NCBI GenBank assembly: GCA_030765045.1
Contig: CM060962.1
Span: forward strand, 98,973,412 to 99,037,411
DNA from: Tenodera sinensis
Taxonomy: Eukaryota > Arthropoda > Insecta > Mantodea > Mantidae
Direction: 5' to 3'
DNA: 64,000 bases
Shown here: piece after piece, positions 32,186 to 44,004 of the stretch
How positions within the stretch are numbered: the stretch's first letter is position 1
Layout of the letters: each line of letters starts with the position of its first letter
Notes under the pieces: model-generated
Told to the model about the DNA's origin: nothing
The model's input: only the letters and a program-made list of their open reading frames with translations
Database searches by the model: none
Made by a program: the position numbers and the translations under genes

Positions 32186-33706
32186 ACATTACAGTCAAGG
32201 AGCTAACAGCTAAATCATCTGCATAAAGTAGTCCTGGAATTTCCCAGTTATTGATCACTGGCATATGTTTATTAACCTTTTGTAGGCCTATCATTATGTC
32301 ACCTATAAACAAATTGAATAGAATAGGGCTCAATTTATGCCCTTGTCTGGGTCCTTGTTCTTGTTTAACCTGCTGATATAATTTTTTCCAATAACTACTA
32401 TTTCCTTATTTTCTTAAGCTTATACCAATTATTTCATAAGCCTTTTCTAAATCAATAAAAGCTGTATAAGGTCTTCCACACTTGTTTGATATATATTTAT
32501 CAACCATTGTTTTTAAGATGAGTGTGTTATCTACTGTTCTTTGACCTTTCCTGAATCCTGCATGATATGGTGTAGTAAGCTGATGCACTTTTGCCCAGTC
32601 TTGTATTCTTTGAGTGAGAACACCTGTAAATATTTTACTTAAATTTGATAGTAATGCAGTACCCCTGTAACAGCTTGGATTATCTTTGCGACTTTTTCCT
32701 TTATAAATAGGGCATATAATTGCCATCTGCCAACTCTTAGGGCTTGTTTTATTGTCCTTAATTATGTTCAGTACTCTTGTTAAACAGCTTAATTTCTCTG
32801 GTTCTGAACACCATGCTTTTATAAACTCTGCTGGTATCCCATTGATGCCTACTGCCCTGTTCCTTTTACTCCCTTTAACTTGTACCTAAACTTCATTTGA
32901 AATTTGTTTATCTAACTCATCAACATAATGTGAATTTAGATTATATCCCAAGTTACTTACTATCATCTCATGATTTTGAAATAACTTCTCAAAATACTTA
33001 ATGCATTCCATGGGGCTTACTGATAAAGTTTCTAATCTACCTCTTGTACAACTTCTCATAACTTCCCAAATCTGCTGGTTTTTCCCCATCCTAGATTTAC
33101 TTTTAATTTCACTAGCTCTGGCTTTTCCCCACAGTTCCTTTTTTGTTGCTAACTTTTCTCTGAATAGTTCCCTTAGGGTAAACATTTTCCTTTTCTCCTC
33201 CTCCCCATTTTATTCCCTCCACTGAATTACAGCTGCCCACATTGCTTTTTTCTGCTCATAGCACCCAATAGTTAGTATATTGTTCATTCTTACCTTCTGA
33301 ACCATAGTGTTTCCCATCCATTTCAGTATAAATTCATGTATGTTCAAAGCTTCTTCTCCCTTATTTAAAGTTAAAAACATATTTATACCCTGTACACAAA
33401 TTTTTGAGCTTTCAGAATTTAACACATAAAATCCATTGTCACTAGACCATTTGAACCTAGTTAACTTCTTCACTATATTGGTCTGTATTACTTCTGATTT
33501 ATTGTTACTTCTGCTCTCACACTTCCCTTTACACTTCACATCAATTTCAATTGGAAGGTGAGCACTGTTACTAATCAAGTTTCTAATTCTAAAATTTATT
33601 ATTTCTGATATTAGCTCTAAACTACATAAAATAAAATCTATCACACTACAGCCCAGGGCACTCGTATACATGAATTTTCCATTTTTGTCTTGCCCGCCCT
33701 CCCTCT

Positions 33707-33722
33707 CCCCCCCCCCCCCCCC
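33707..33722 (+). repeat. Poly-C run of 16
   Basis: Inside the LINE 2 endonuclease region; a local expansion likely to be length-variable. Confidence 0.9.
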
Positions 33723-33987
33723 ATTCCACTTAAAATTATTAAATTATTATTTCCACAAAAATTTATTAACTTAACCCCCTCATTAATTGTGTCATCTTTA
33801 CTACACCTTATAATGCTACTATCTGTATTGAAAACCCTTTCCCAAATATTACTTTCCCCAGTTAGATAATAAGCAAGAAATATCTTATCTTCCTTTCATA
33901 GAAGTTTGAAAACAGTGTTGTTATAATTAATTTAATTTAAAAGGTGAGTCAATTAATAACACTAAACAACACTTACAACATAATTTT

Positions 33988-34031
33988 CCGGAACGCGTTT
34001 CAAAGGTTAACTTTCCTCCATTATCAACCGG
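33988..34031 (-). ncRNA. Degenerate hammerhead-like motif
   Basis: On the minus strand CCGG (34031-34028) and CCGG (33991-33988) can form stem I. TTGATAA replaces the CUGANGA core, GGAGG/CCTTT can form a weak stem II, then GAAAC-GCGTT. The same layout, including one extra T after the core, occurs at 151-193. Core substitutions mean it is probably inactive; likely a Penelope-like end. Confidence 0.4.
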
Positions 34032-34149
34032 ACAATAACTGGGTTTCCATGGTGTTTCATGGTGCGGATGGCGATCCTTCTTCTGATGTTTCTTCTGGTA
34101 ACGGTTCAATGAACTTGCTGAAAATATATTTCTGAGGACATTCCTGTGA

Positions 34150-34280
34150 AGTGTTTGCTGATAGTGGATATTTACATACACTGTTGATATGTCATTTTGT
34201 GGAAGCAAGATATTTCTTGTAAGTGTTCCACAAAATGACATATCAACAGTGTATGTAAATATCTACTATCAGCAAACACT
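34150..34280. repeat. 54-bp inverted repeat (fold-back) with 23-nt spacer
   Basis: 34150-34203 and 34227-34280 are reverse complements with one mismatch (GTGGATATT versus GTAGATATT). The spacer 34204-34226 itself contains the palindrome CAAGATATTTCTTG. It would form a very stable hairpin as RNA or single-stranded DNA. It lies beside the degenerate hammerhead and may be the inverted junction of two Penelope-like ends. Confidence 0.85.
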
Positions 34281-35407
34281 CCCTGCTATCTGTTGTAGCT
34301 CCAAAAACAATTTGCAAAAATCCCCCCTCTGTATCAATTTCTCCACACTTTGAAAATTGTATCGCTAAACTTTCCACAAGGGTGACTTTAATGAAAATAT
34401 AGAAATTAACGTATTACTAACAATTAAAGGGGAAGTAATGCTTCCATTGAATAGACATCCCTGATCATCTGTAAAATTGTAACAGGAATCTTAGCTATAG
34501 AAGAGTGTTTTGAAACATGTATGATGGTGACAACCATGTTGCACAAGCTCTTAAATGTGATTGGCTGAAAGATTTCAAGTGGCATTACTGTTGTCACTGT
34601 ATACCCACTGTATGCTGCTTGAGTAGATGTTCCTCAATGGTGTAGAACGTGATTGTCCCATGGGAAACTGGTGTTCACTAACGGACAGTTACAAATTTTT
34701 AATCACCTTGAATTGTCAGACATATTCCTGATTGTAATTGATGATCAGACACGCTCCTTTATGTTACGTTTAATGCCATGATTAGACACATTTAACACTT
34801 GAGAGCATATACCCAGGATTCTAGATATCCTTGGACACTTGTGGTGTTTTCTCAAATTAAGTGAGTGTAAAAGCTACTAAAAGCTGTCATTAAAGGTAAG
34901 TGAAGCACTGGAGAAAGTGATTGCAGAGGAGCATCAGTGCTTTGGTAATAAAAGAATATTAGTAAACAGGGAATGGTGCTAATTGAGATACAACCTGATA
35001 TAAAAAAGTGGAACAGTATTAGGTTTATTTTTGTTTCTGCTTTTTTCTTTAGACTGTATCAAAAGCTCATAAGAATGTGGTGTTGACAGCTGCATTAGAT
35101 GTTAATGTACTTAAAGATTTAATCCTAGTGTTCTTAAACAACTGTAATATTACCAATAAAAAAAATAAAAAAAGGAAACCCTTGTAAAAATGTGGAATTG
35201 AGTGACACAAGTGTTTTAAGTATTCAGCTCCTAAGTGGTTATCATTACTGTTTATACCTAGCTTAATATGGTATTTTTAGTCAAATTACATAAATATTGT
35301 GTGTAGGGTGCTCTGAAAACAGCTTCAAGAGTCAGTCAAATGATTTATTCACTTATTGTACGTGTGGATTTGTGGCACAGACGTCACACTGAATGGTCAC
35401 AAGTAGG
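34281..35407. other. Gene-free stretch
   Basis: No supported feature. Confidence 0.45.
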
Positions 35408-35530
35408 TTGACCTCTGTAGATTTACTGGCATGTAAAAGAACTTCTGCAGGACAAAATTCTGGCACATCGGCGATGCTGATGTAATCCTGGCAATTGACA
35501 GCATCATTAAACAACAAAATAATTTAATCT
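35408..35530 (+). mobile_element. 5'-truncated SINE family D copy
   Basis: GTAGATTTACTGGCATGTAA through CATCATTAAACAACAAAATA matches the 3' half of the copy at 31978-32185. Confidence 0.7.
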
Positions 35531-35689
35531 CCATTATACGTGTTGATATTGAAACTATCAAATTAGAATTGGAGGTTTTGTTAGACAGAAGATAAAAAAT
35601 TGAGAGGTAAAGGCAGGAATGGGAATAGCCATTTGACTATTGGTAGTTAAACTATTAATAATAGGAGTGGAGCAGAACCCAGGTCCAAT

Positions 35690-35960
35690 GTAGAAGAAAC
35701 TAGCAGTGGAACGAATGGTAAAAGAGTTAAAATAAGTGAAAAATTACAAACAAAAGCAAAAGAAACTATGACTAAGAGAAGAAATAAGGATACAGAAAGA
35801 AGAAAATAGAAGAATGCAGGAGAGAGGTGACATCATTGAAAGGTAGGTTGGAAGTTGAGAGGAGGAAGAAAAATTATGTAGTATCTGGATTAAGCAAGGA
35901 TTATAACCGAAGACCAGAAGTTGCAACAAAATAATCATGGAAGTGGAGATAGGCTATATG
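35690..35960 (+). pseudogene. Possible LINE ORF1 N-terminal fragment
   Basis: A lysine/glutamate-rich, coiled-coil-like stretch leads to RRKKNYVVSGLSKDYNRRPE, resembling the 'RRxNxVISGL' junction of LINE ORF1 proteins. Frame shifts before and after. It may belong to the same + strand LINE relic whose C-terminus lies at 36440-36577 and 40372-40440. Confidence 0.35.
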
Positions 35961-36185
35961 GTTGGGAATTTGAAGACATGTTAAGAAAGGGAAAAAAAGG
36001 AAACAAACCCAAGTGTACTGCCTGGAAGGTACCGCTTCGGCCGTACATTAACCAAGGATTATACATGATGAGTTTAGCAAATATTTCCAATACAATTATT
36101 GTCAATAAAGAACCATTTTACCAAGAAAAAAAATCATCTGTGTCAAATATTTGGAGCCATATAGCTTCTTGACGAATTGATATAA

Positions 36186-36411
36186 ATGGTTTATTATTTA
36201 ATTAACTGTAGCACAAACATTGTGAGAAATGCTGTAAAGCATCTTTACCTTAATTCAAATGAATATAGCCACAATTTAATGTTAAAATGTGATGCATGGT
36301 TTATTATTTCATTAACTGTAGCACAAACATTGTGTGAGAAATGCTGTAAAGCATTTTTACCTTAATTCAAATTAATATAGCCACAATTTAATGTTAAAAT
36401 GTGATGCAAAG
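36186..36411 (+). repeat. Tandem duplication, two copies of about 112 bp
   Basis: Copies start ATGGTTTATTATTTAATTAA and ATGGTTTATTATTTCATTAA and run to GTGATGCA. They differ by only a few substitutions and one short insertion, so the duplication is recent. Confidence 0.85.
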
Positions 36412-36439
36412 TTTAACTTCTAAGAAAAATGTGACAATG

Positions 36440-36577
36440 ACATGTCACGACACCTTGGCATGGATGAGAACAGGTTCAATATACCTAATGGGTCTAAGAG
36501 GGGGAAATAGGGATACATGAATTATGTGGAAAGGGAGAAAGTACTGAACATTATATGATGGAATGTAAAGAGTTAGA
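36440..36577 (+). pseudogene. LINE C-terminal fragment (left half), split by LINE 3
   Basis: Translates in broken frames as NRFNIPNGSKRGK and STEHYMMECKEL, and continues after the LINE 3 insertion at 40372 with DKWRKEI. The H..EC spacing is that of the zinc knuckle at the end of LINE ORF2. Removing LINE 3 with one target-site copy restores continuity. Confidence 0.5.
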
Positions 36578-39500
36578 GTGAGTGAGTGTGTTGGGTTTAA
36601 GGGCCCGTAGACAACTTGGTCATTAGGGCCCCGAGTCCAAAAGTAAAATTATGGACGGTAAAAGGTTAATATATCACCCATAAAAAAAACTAAAGCTCTA
36701 AAGTTAAAATGGATAAAAGCAGCTAAACAACTATTAAAACGTTCCATTTAAAATGCTAAAAACTGAAACTTAAAATTGATACAAAGTAAAAAACGCTAAA
36801 ACGTTAAAAAACTCAAAAATAAGGCAATCTAAAAGGCTAAAATCTCTGAAATAAAATAACCTGACACTTGCTTCATAAAATCAATTGTGGAACAAAACCG
36901 CAGCACTGTATTTACAGATACTGGGTCGTTGCCTAAAACTGACCACAGTGTAAGGCCCAGGCCAACGGACTGGCTCTCACGAGCGTATAGCGGACAATCA
37001 AGAAGGGCATGTGCGACGGAGATTGGAATGTTACACGTCGTACAGACGGCTCCGGGGCACCACGCAAAAGGTGTCCATGGGTGGCTCAGGTATGACCTAT
37101 CCTCAGGCGGGTTAAAACCACTTCTTCCCGCCTGGAATCCCTGCAGCTGGTATGCCAGGGTTGTACCGTGTCCTTGATTGTCCGTAACTGAGTGCCAGAT
37201 AACGCTTCCCAAGATTCCTGCCAGAGAGCAAATAGATGGCGACGGAAATATTTCTGCACATCTATATAGGGGAGCGTACGGGTGGAATACTCCGGAAGGC
37301 GACATGCAGACTTTGCAGCCGCATCCGCCGCCTCGTTGCCCGGAATACCCACATGGCCTGGGATCCACGTAAAAACAAACTGGTATCCGCGAGACAGTAG
37401 CTGGGAGATCAACGTCTGGATTTTAACAACCAATGCCGAGGTGTTGCAGGGCCTGGAGAGCGCTAAAAGAATCGGAACAGACGATAAAACTTTCAGGACC
37501 TGAACTGGAGATAAAAAGTAGGAAATAAAATATGGCAAACAACTCGGCGGTAAATACTGAACTGGCGTCTGGTAGGCGGTACGTATGAGCGTCACCGTTG
37601 TATATAAAGGCGCAACCCGTCGCACTACCCATCTGGGAGCCATCGGTAAATACCGGACAGGAAGTCCGGTATCGGCTCAGTAGTTCCGTGAATAGTTGGC
37701 GAAACACGGAATGAGGGGTAGCTATCTTAGCACAGCCCGACAGCTCCAGGTCAAAGCGTGCGCGCTGGAGTTGCCAGGGAGGACATCGGCCATGTGAATG
37801 CCGCTCTACGGCTGGCAGTATACAGTCTGCTGGCAACAACTGTATACTGTATGCTGGCAGCATACAGTCGAAGGGCGTGTGCAGCAAGCAGTTCTCGAAA
37901 CCGGATACCACTTGGACGGGAGATAGTTGTATTTCGCATATAACGGTGCGCGAGGTCTGGACGCAACACGGATGGAAACGAAGGGTGACCTGGATGGGCG
38001 GCCAGCCTTGCCACGTAAGAACAAAGTAACAAAGAGCGTCGAACAGACAGTAGAGGTTCGCCAGAATCAGCATACAGACAATCGATTCTACTGGTGCGGA
38101 AAGCCCCAGTAGCGAGACGGATACCAGTGTGATGTAGTGTGTCTAAAAGCCGGAGTTTAGACGCAGACGCCGCGCTATAAATAAAACAGCCGTAGTCTAA
38201 TTTGGACCGAACCAGTGAGCCATATAACCTCAACGTGCCATCGCCGCCCCAAGGTGCCCCAGGTAAGACCCTGATTATCCGAAGCGAACGATCGCAGGAA
38301 GCACGAAGATGGCGGATATGGTGCTCCCATGTGAGTTTGCTGTCGAGGTGCAGGCCCAAGAACTTAAGGTGCGGAACAAAAGGAAGACGTGTGTCACGCA
38401 AATGAAGATCAGGAGGAGGTGTACTCCTCGCAGTCGGTGAAAGTGAAGACACTGTGTTTTCGTAGGGGACAGCCGAAAGCCGGTGCGTAATGCCCACTCG
38501 GTGATGGAGGTTATGGTCAGCTGCAGTTGACGCTCGATGTGCTCCAAACTATAAAGCGATAGTAGATCGCAAAGTCGTCAACATACAGCGACATCGGGAT
38601 ACCGCTACGAACACAACTAGTGATGCCATTAATGGCAACTGCGAAAAGTGTGACACTCAGGATCGAACCCTGGGGTACACCATTCTCCTGGATCTTCTCT
38701 TGAGACAGCGTGAGACGACTAAGTGACCGCGCAAACCATAAGCGTGTAGAGTACGGAGAATGCCATAGCGCCAAGTAGTATCGTAGGCCTTCTCCAGATC
38801 AAAGAAGACACTCACGACATGCTGCTTCAGGAGAAGCGCATTCTGTATGTACGCCTCCATGCACGTAAGATTGTCGACACTGGAGCGATGGCGACGAAAT
38901 CCGCACTGAACATTGCTCAGCAGGTTATTCGTCTCTAGCCACCACACTAAGCGAGTGTTAATCATCCGTTCCAAGGTCTTGCAGACGACACTCGTCAGGC
39001 AAATAGGGTGGTAGCTAGAGGGAAGTGTCCGGTCTTTTCCCGGTCAATGACAATACCCTCTCGCCAGGAAGACGGAAAAACCTGCTGATGCCAGATGCGG
39101 TTATACATGCTCAACATGAAGGAAAGAGCCGCAGGTGGAAGATGAAGCAGCATTTGGCGGTGGATGTCATCAGGACCGGGAGAAGAATTCTTTGCTAGGG
39201 ACAAAGAATGCGCCAGCTCCGCTTCGGTAAATGGTGCGTTGTACGGTTCACTTTGGGCACTGTTAAAACTAAGGCCTATCTGCTCCGCAGATTCCTTGAT
39301 AGCTAAAAACGCTCTATCATAGCTTTGGGTTTGGCTAGTACAGGCGAAACACTCGGCAAGGGCGTCGGCGATGTCCTGCTCACTGGTGTAACGGGAGCCC
39401 TGTACGGCAAGGCCGGGGATGATCGTCCGGCGACACCTGCCGTACATTCGCCGAACAGCAGTCTACACCTTTTACGCCGAACTTCGACGGGAAAGAGAAG

Positions 39501-40359
39501 ATACATACTTTTCCCACGATTTGCGTTTTGCGTCTCGAAGTATAAATCTCGCCCTAGCACGAGCACGCTTAAAAGCGACAAAGTTCGCCTGCGTAGGATG
39601 TAATGTAAAGATACGCAATGCACGCTTGCGTGCTTTAATAGCCAAACGGCATTCCTCGGACCACCAAGGCACAGGAACGTGACGAGGTGTAGGGGAACCA
39701 CGAGGAATGCTGGAATCCGCTGCACGAAGGATAGAGCAAGTAAAATACTCCACCATGTCGTCAATGGTGATAAAACCGTCGTCGGTAAGGTGAATGAGGG
39801 AACTAAATTTCCCCCAGTCAGCCTTGGAAATAATCCAGTGAGGAAAGCGTGTTGGTACAGAATTATGGCCCGATACGTGAATGCTAATGGGGTAATTATC
39901 ACTGCCACATAAGTCGGAAAGTACCGACCAATCAAGTAGAGGTACCAGTGACGGGCTGCTAAAAGAAACGTCAAGCGCGGAGTGTGTACCATAGGCAGAT
40001 GATAAGTAAGTAGGCACGCCAGTGTTTAATATGACTAAGCCGGACATATCACAAACATCTGCTACAAGGCACCCACGGGCATCGTCAGTGCCGGAGCCCC
40101 AATGAGAGTGCTTGGCATTCAGATCGCCGAAAAAGATGAGCGGTGGCGGAATCTGTGCCAAGAGAACCCAAAGATCGTTCGTGTGTACGACACTGACTGG
40201 CGGCAGATAGACATTGCAAATAGAGACACAGAGGCTCTGCAGCTGTACACGTATCGCTACAGCTTGCAGTGGTGTGTTAAGTGGCAAACTGGTGGCAGAG
40301 ATATTATGCGCCACCAAAAAGGCAACACCACTGCTTGCTCGCCTGTCAGCTGCAGAGTC
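36578..40359 (-). mobile_element. Third non-LTR retrotransposon (LINE 3), 5'-truncated, 3,782 bp
   Basis: A perfect 12-bp target-site duplication TAAAGAGTTAGA flanks it (36566-36577 and 40360-40371). On the minus strand it runs from the middle of the endonuclease through RT and RNase H to a 3'UTR that ends in (ACTC)n. Much GC-richer than its surroundings. R1/I-like by domain content (RT plus RNase H); exact clade not determined. Confidence 0.9.
36829..40359 (-). pseudogene. LINE 3 EN-RT-RNase H polyprotein, several frameshifts
   Basis: Overlapping frames on the minus strand give, in order: EN (VYLPPVSVVHTNDLW; IFFGDLNAKHSHWGSGTDD; DNYPISIHV), linker (KRKSWEKYVSSLS), RT (SPGPDDIHRQMLLHLP; SSWREGIVI; RMINTRLVWWLETNN; CGFRRHRSSVDNL; FFDLEKAYDTTWRYG; GVPQGSILSVTLF; LYVDDFAIYYR), thumb (FLGLHLDSKLTWEHHIRHLR), RNase H (CPVFTDGSQMGSATGCAF; FIVCSDSFSALQAL; TWIPGHVGIPGNEAADAAAK) and a C-terminal knuckle (VCTTCNIPISVAHALLDC). 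At least six frame changes; inactive. Confidence 0.85.
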
Positions 40360-40371
40360 TAAAGAGTTAGA

Positions 40372-40600
40372 TAAATGGAGGAAAGAAATATAGGATAACA
40401 TTAGTAAAGATAGTATAAAAAATGCTGTCAGGGGATAAGGAAAAGAGAAATAAAAGTATAGGAGAATTCCCTAGAAAGGAAAAAAGAAAAATGGAGTAGA
40501 AAAGTAAAGAAAAAGGGCGAAGGAGAAAGAGAGGAGGAGAGCTCTCGATGAGCCAGAACATCAAGGAGCCAGGCAAAAGGGAGATCAAAAGGGAAAGAGA
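40372..40600 (+). pseudogene. LINE C-terminal fragment (right half) and downstream purine-rich tail
   Basis: Continues the LINE relic interrupted by LINE 3 (DKWRKEI), then becomes a purine-rich stretch without clear coding sense. Confidence 0.4.
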
Positions 40601-42086
40601 TGGCAAAGGTATTTATTTCTACTTAGATTTAAGCAGATTATAAATAAAATATATAAAGTGAAAAAGTTATATATAAATAAATCTATCTATTGTGCAGATG
40701 GTTCCAAATATTTTCCATTGGAGAATAGGGTGTAAGGGAAAGGGATGAAGAATGTTCTTATGAGCTAGTTGCACCTGGCCCAGGGACAAAGGTTATTTAC
40801 TTTGCTGTATTTGTCTGATGTGTGGTGAGTGGGAAAGAAACAAGAAGCTCAATACCTTATTATATATTTAATTATATCCAAATGAAAGAAATTGGCACAT
40901 TCTTTTCTGCATGTATTTAAACAAGTAATATTGGATTTTGTGATAGTGTTAACCATTTAGGAAACATGTTTAAACAATTCTTCAAACAAAGATAATGCAT
41001 ATACTGTATTTTTCAGTACTGTATTTGTTAGTAATAAGAACAACAATAACAATGATGATGAAACATCGGAGATGTTGGCAAAGAGCAAGTGTGATGCTAC
41101 CTGATGGAATTTGTACTGTATAACTGTTGTTCTCAGCATAGGGATGGCACTGCAGTTGCCTGTGTCTTTCATTCCCTGTAGGGGCGGTTCCGACATTACT
41201 AGAGTATGCTGGGATGAACATTCTAGCTCCTTGTTCAGATTGGGCTGGACTTGGCAGGGCAGTGGTTTCTGATACCCATGGGAGATTGAGTGCAGGTTGT
41301 AAGAATCTTCGATGTCCTCTGGTATTACCCTCGAGAGCCAGCAGCTCAACCAAGGTATTCAGTAGTCTTCCCAGATGTAGTAATGCACATTCACTTGACC
41401 CTGTGTTACCACCTTTCCCTTGTTTTTAGAGGGGGAGTTACGACTCCTAGTGGGCCCTCGACATGAAATGTCACTTTGTCTTTACAATGTTTAATTTGAG
41501 CACACAAACCAGATGTTATCACTACATGCTATCAATGGGTATTTTAAATGAAGTCAAGGCTCCCAAACTTGTTTCCATGGTGACCATTGGTTCTTAGCTG
41601 ATGGTCCATAAATAACATTCCACCAGTTCCATTCACATTAATTTTTCCACTCACTCATCTACAAACTAGTCTTCTTGTAAAGATACACATCTATGAAAAA
41701 TACGATGTCCAATATGATGTCTAATGACTTTCTCTAACCATTCTTTGACAGAATACTCATCAAATGTTTTTGTTCTGTCTACTTCATCTTAAACACTTGC
41801 AGAAATGGTTTTATTACATACTTCCTTGTAGGTTTAATGGAAATAAGGGAATACAGTAAGCTTTAGCAATGGTGAAATCCTGTAAGAGCTGGTCGCTATG
41901 ACCAGGAAGGCATATTTCAGAAATGTTAATGCATTTGGCATAAATTATGTGCTTTCATGGGATCTGTATTTTTCTGTGTAAAAAGATTTTGTCTGTATCT
42001 TATGGCTTACCAGTCTGCCAGAGTGAAGAGCACTTGAGACTGCTCCCACAAATTCAAGACATGCATTTCATTTGTCATGAAAATAC
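40601..42086. other. No recognised gene; possible old repeat at about 41030-41450
   Basis: 41030-41450 is GC-richer, and two overlapping minus-strand frames (41353-40957) are open for 123-130 codons without recognisable motifs. I suspect an unidentified repeat. The rest is featureless. Confidence 0.35.
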
Positions 42087-42622
42087 AGAAGAATCCTGCT
42101 AATCTGAAAATCTGCCTAATCCAAATAGGGCTAGGAAAAAGTATCTACCAAATTTGTTTTGAATTTTAAAACAGGAAAAAATAAAGATTAAGATTAAACT
42201 AGTTTTTCCAAGTAAAAACATAAATCATTAGTACAGAAAAACATGAAATAAATGCTACAGGAGTAAACAGTGATGAATCTGTTGGCTATCTTATACACAA
42301 AAGCTAAAAAACAGAAGGCCTAGACGTACTAACAATGTGCATAACAAAGTTTGAATGCAATTTTTTTACGTTAACAAGAAAACAAAACGGAAAAGCAAAT
42401 CAACACTTAAGAAGTGAAATCAGGAATCTTCTTTTGACACAACACACTGAAACGACTTGAAGAGGCAGTGTTTCATCAGCTTCCATTCCGACTTTCACCA
42501 GGCTACTTGCACTAGGTAGACGCTAACAGTGCTTATAAAAACATTACAGTAATTGGTTTTCAGGCCTCAGAAAGTACTTTTAAAATAAACTACAGCATAC
42601 TGTACTAATTTCCTAATTTTAA

Positions 42623-43948
42623 CCCTGCGGTGGGCACGTGGCAGTATACAGTGCTGCCAATTTAGTTTTCTTTCAATAATTAATTAGTATGCCAAGTACA
42701 GCAACAATTGTGCTAGATATGCTTCGATAGGCTATTGTGTCAAATGTTACTATTGTCACATTACTATACCCGTCATAACAGCTGTGACTGATGTGTAAAG
42801 TGGAAAACTAAACTGAGGCAGCACTCCGTACTGCATGCGCCTGGTCATGTAAGTAAACGTAACCTAAACATTACTGAATGTTTTAAATATCCGAAGCTTT
42901 ATTTAGTAAAAACACTTTGTGTGAATGATTATTTAGTGGCAAAGATTACTTTGGTATTACAATTTTCCTAATTATCTTCGAGATTCACACAAAGAAAGGA
43001 ATTGACACCAGAAGAAATGAGCATCTACTGTAATCATCTGACAGAGAGGATTATGCTGATTTCTTTAACATTGATGATGAAAGAGAAATAATCATGATAA
43101 TTCCAATAAATCTGAGCAATCGAAAGATGACAAGAATGAAGTGAAAGAAATATCAAGTGATGACTGCCATTCTTATATTGATAAGGAGTAGGAAACTTTA
43201 TGGATGCATCATTTCTTTGCAGTCCCAAAGAAAACAAAACACAGGGATATATTCAAGGTTCTACCTGACCCAAACAGAATCCTAGAGAAACTAAAACTAA
43301 AATTGAAGGTTTTCTCACATGTTTTGATCCTGAGATAACTGTTTTTCTTTTTGCAAGCACAAAGTGAGTAAACAACAAGGGATCATCTTTGAATTATACA
43401 AGGGAAGACAGATTGCAGAAACACTTCTGCTTCTGAAATAATGGCTCCATTAGGAGCACTGATTCTCATTGCTTACAAAAAGGACACAGATTTATTAGAG
43501 CTGTGCACATCAAATGGAACAGCAATGACCAGTCTAAGGACAGTATTTACCTACAAGCGCTTTCTATTCTTGCTCCAGTCACTAAGGTTTGACAATACTT
43601 GCAATTGATAAACAATTGCAGAGACAACTAAAGTCCAGGGGTATTCACAACCATACACAAAATGCTTGTTGCATATCGTGCACATAGTGATTTTGTTCAG
43701 TACATGCCCAATAACTCTACCAGGCATAAATAAATGTCATACATTTTCATTTATTCCAGCATATGTATTTATATACATATTATATTTAACACTGGCATTA
43801 GTAAATATATTAGTTATTGCTTATGATTCAATATTAAATATACCAGAAAACAAGAAAATTTGCCTGTGAAATGGTATTTAAAGCTAGGCGGCACTGCAAG
43901 CCACATGCGCCCGCTGATGTAACTATCTTTAATGTGCCTGAAGCAGGG
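42623..43948 (+). mobile_element. piggyBac-like element 2, TTAA-flanked
   Basis: TTAA at 42619-42622 and 43949-43952. TIR-like ends CCCTGCGGTGGGCAC and (minus strand) CCCTGCTTCAGGCAC. 1,326 bp. The host MITE's paralogue at 58843-60392 shows the unoccupied site. Confidence 0.85.
43150..43610 (+). pseudogene. piggyBac transposase fragment
   Basis: In broken frames: MAPLGALILIAYKKD-like (AALIAPLGALILIAYKKDTD), LELCTSNGTAMTSLRTVF and YKRFLFLLQSLRFDN, the block upstream of the first catalytic D in piggyBac transposases. The catalytic triad beyond it is missing. Confidence 0.65.
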
Positions 43949-44004
43949 TTAATCATATTAATACTTAATACATAAATGGACCTAGGACCTAAAAAGTGGG
44001 TTAA

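Larger units (their letters stand above)
30900..33895 (-). pseudogene. Second non-LTR retrotransposon (LINE 2), 5'-truncated and decayed
   Basis: Minus-strand order: end of the endonuclease (33895-33210: NTDSSIIRCS, LINFCGNNNLIILSG, then YTSALGCSVIDFILCSLELI), linker (33185-32886), RT (32726-32220: YKGKSRKDNPSCYRGTALLS, HAGFRKGQRTVDNTLI, FIDLEKAYE, GHKLSPILFNLFIGDIM, LLYADDLAVSSL), RT thumb (31975-31676: YLGIKLLNNGRWEQY), and a C-terminal part with CPICKGNEEVSHVLLECPGT (31000-30930). Frame breaks throughout. A SINE splits it next to YADD and a MITE splits the C-terminal part. No RNase H is seen. Clade not assigned. Confidence 0.8.
42087..43985. mobile_element. pogo/Tigger-like MITE, copy 1, split by piggyBac
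   Basis: Starts CAGAAGAATCCTGCTAATCTG, a pogo-type end preceded by TA. It is collinear with the copy at 58843-60392 (shared AGATTAAACTAGTTTTTCCA, CATAACAAAGTTTGAATGC, CATTACAGTAATTGGTTTTC). Continuity is interrupted only by the piggyBac at 42623-43948. Its right end is lost after about 43985. It has no coding capacity. Confidence 0.7.

Noticed and set aside
40957..41353. Two overlapping 123-130-codon minus-strand frames as a gene
   Set aside because: No recognisable motif, overlapping in different frames, and low-complexity C-termini; more likely an old repeat.
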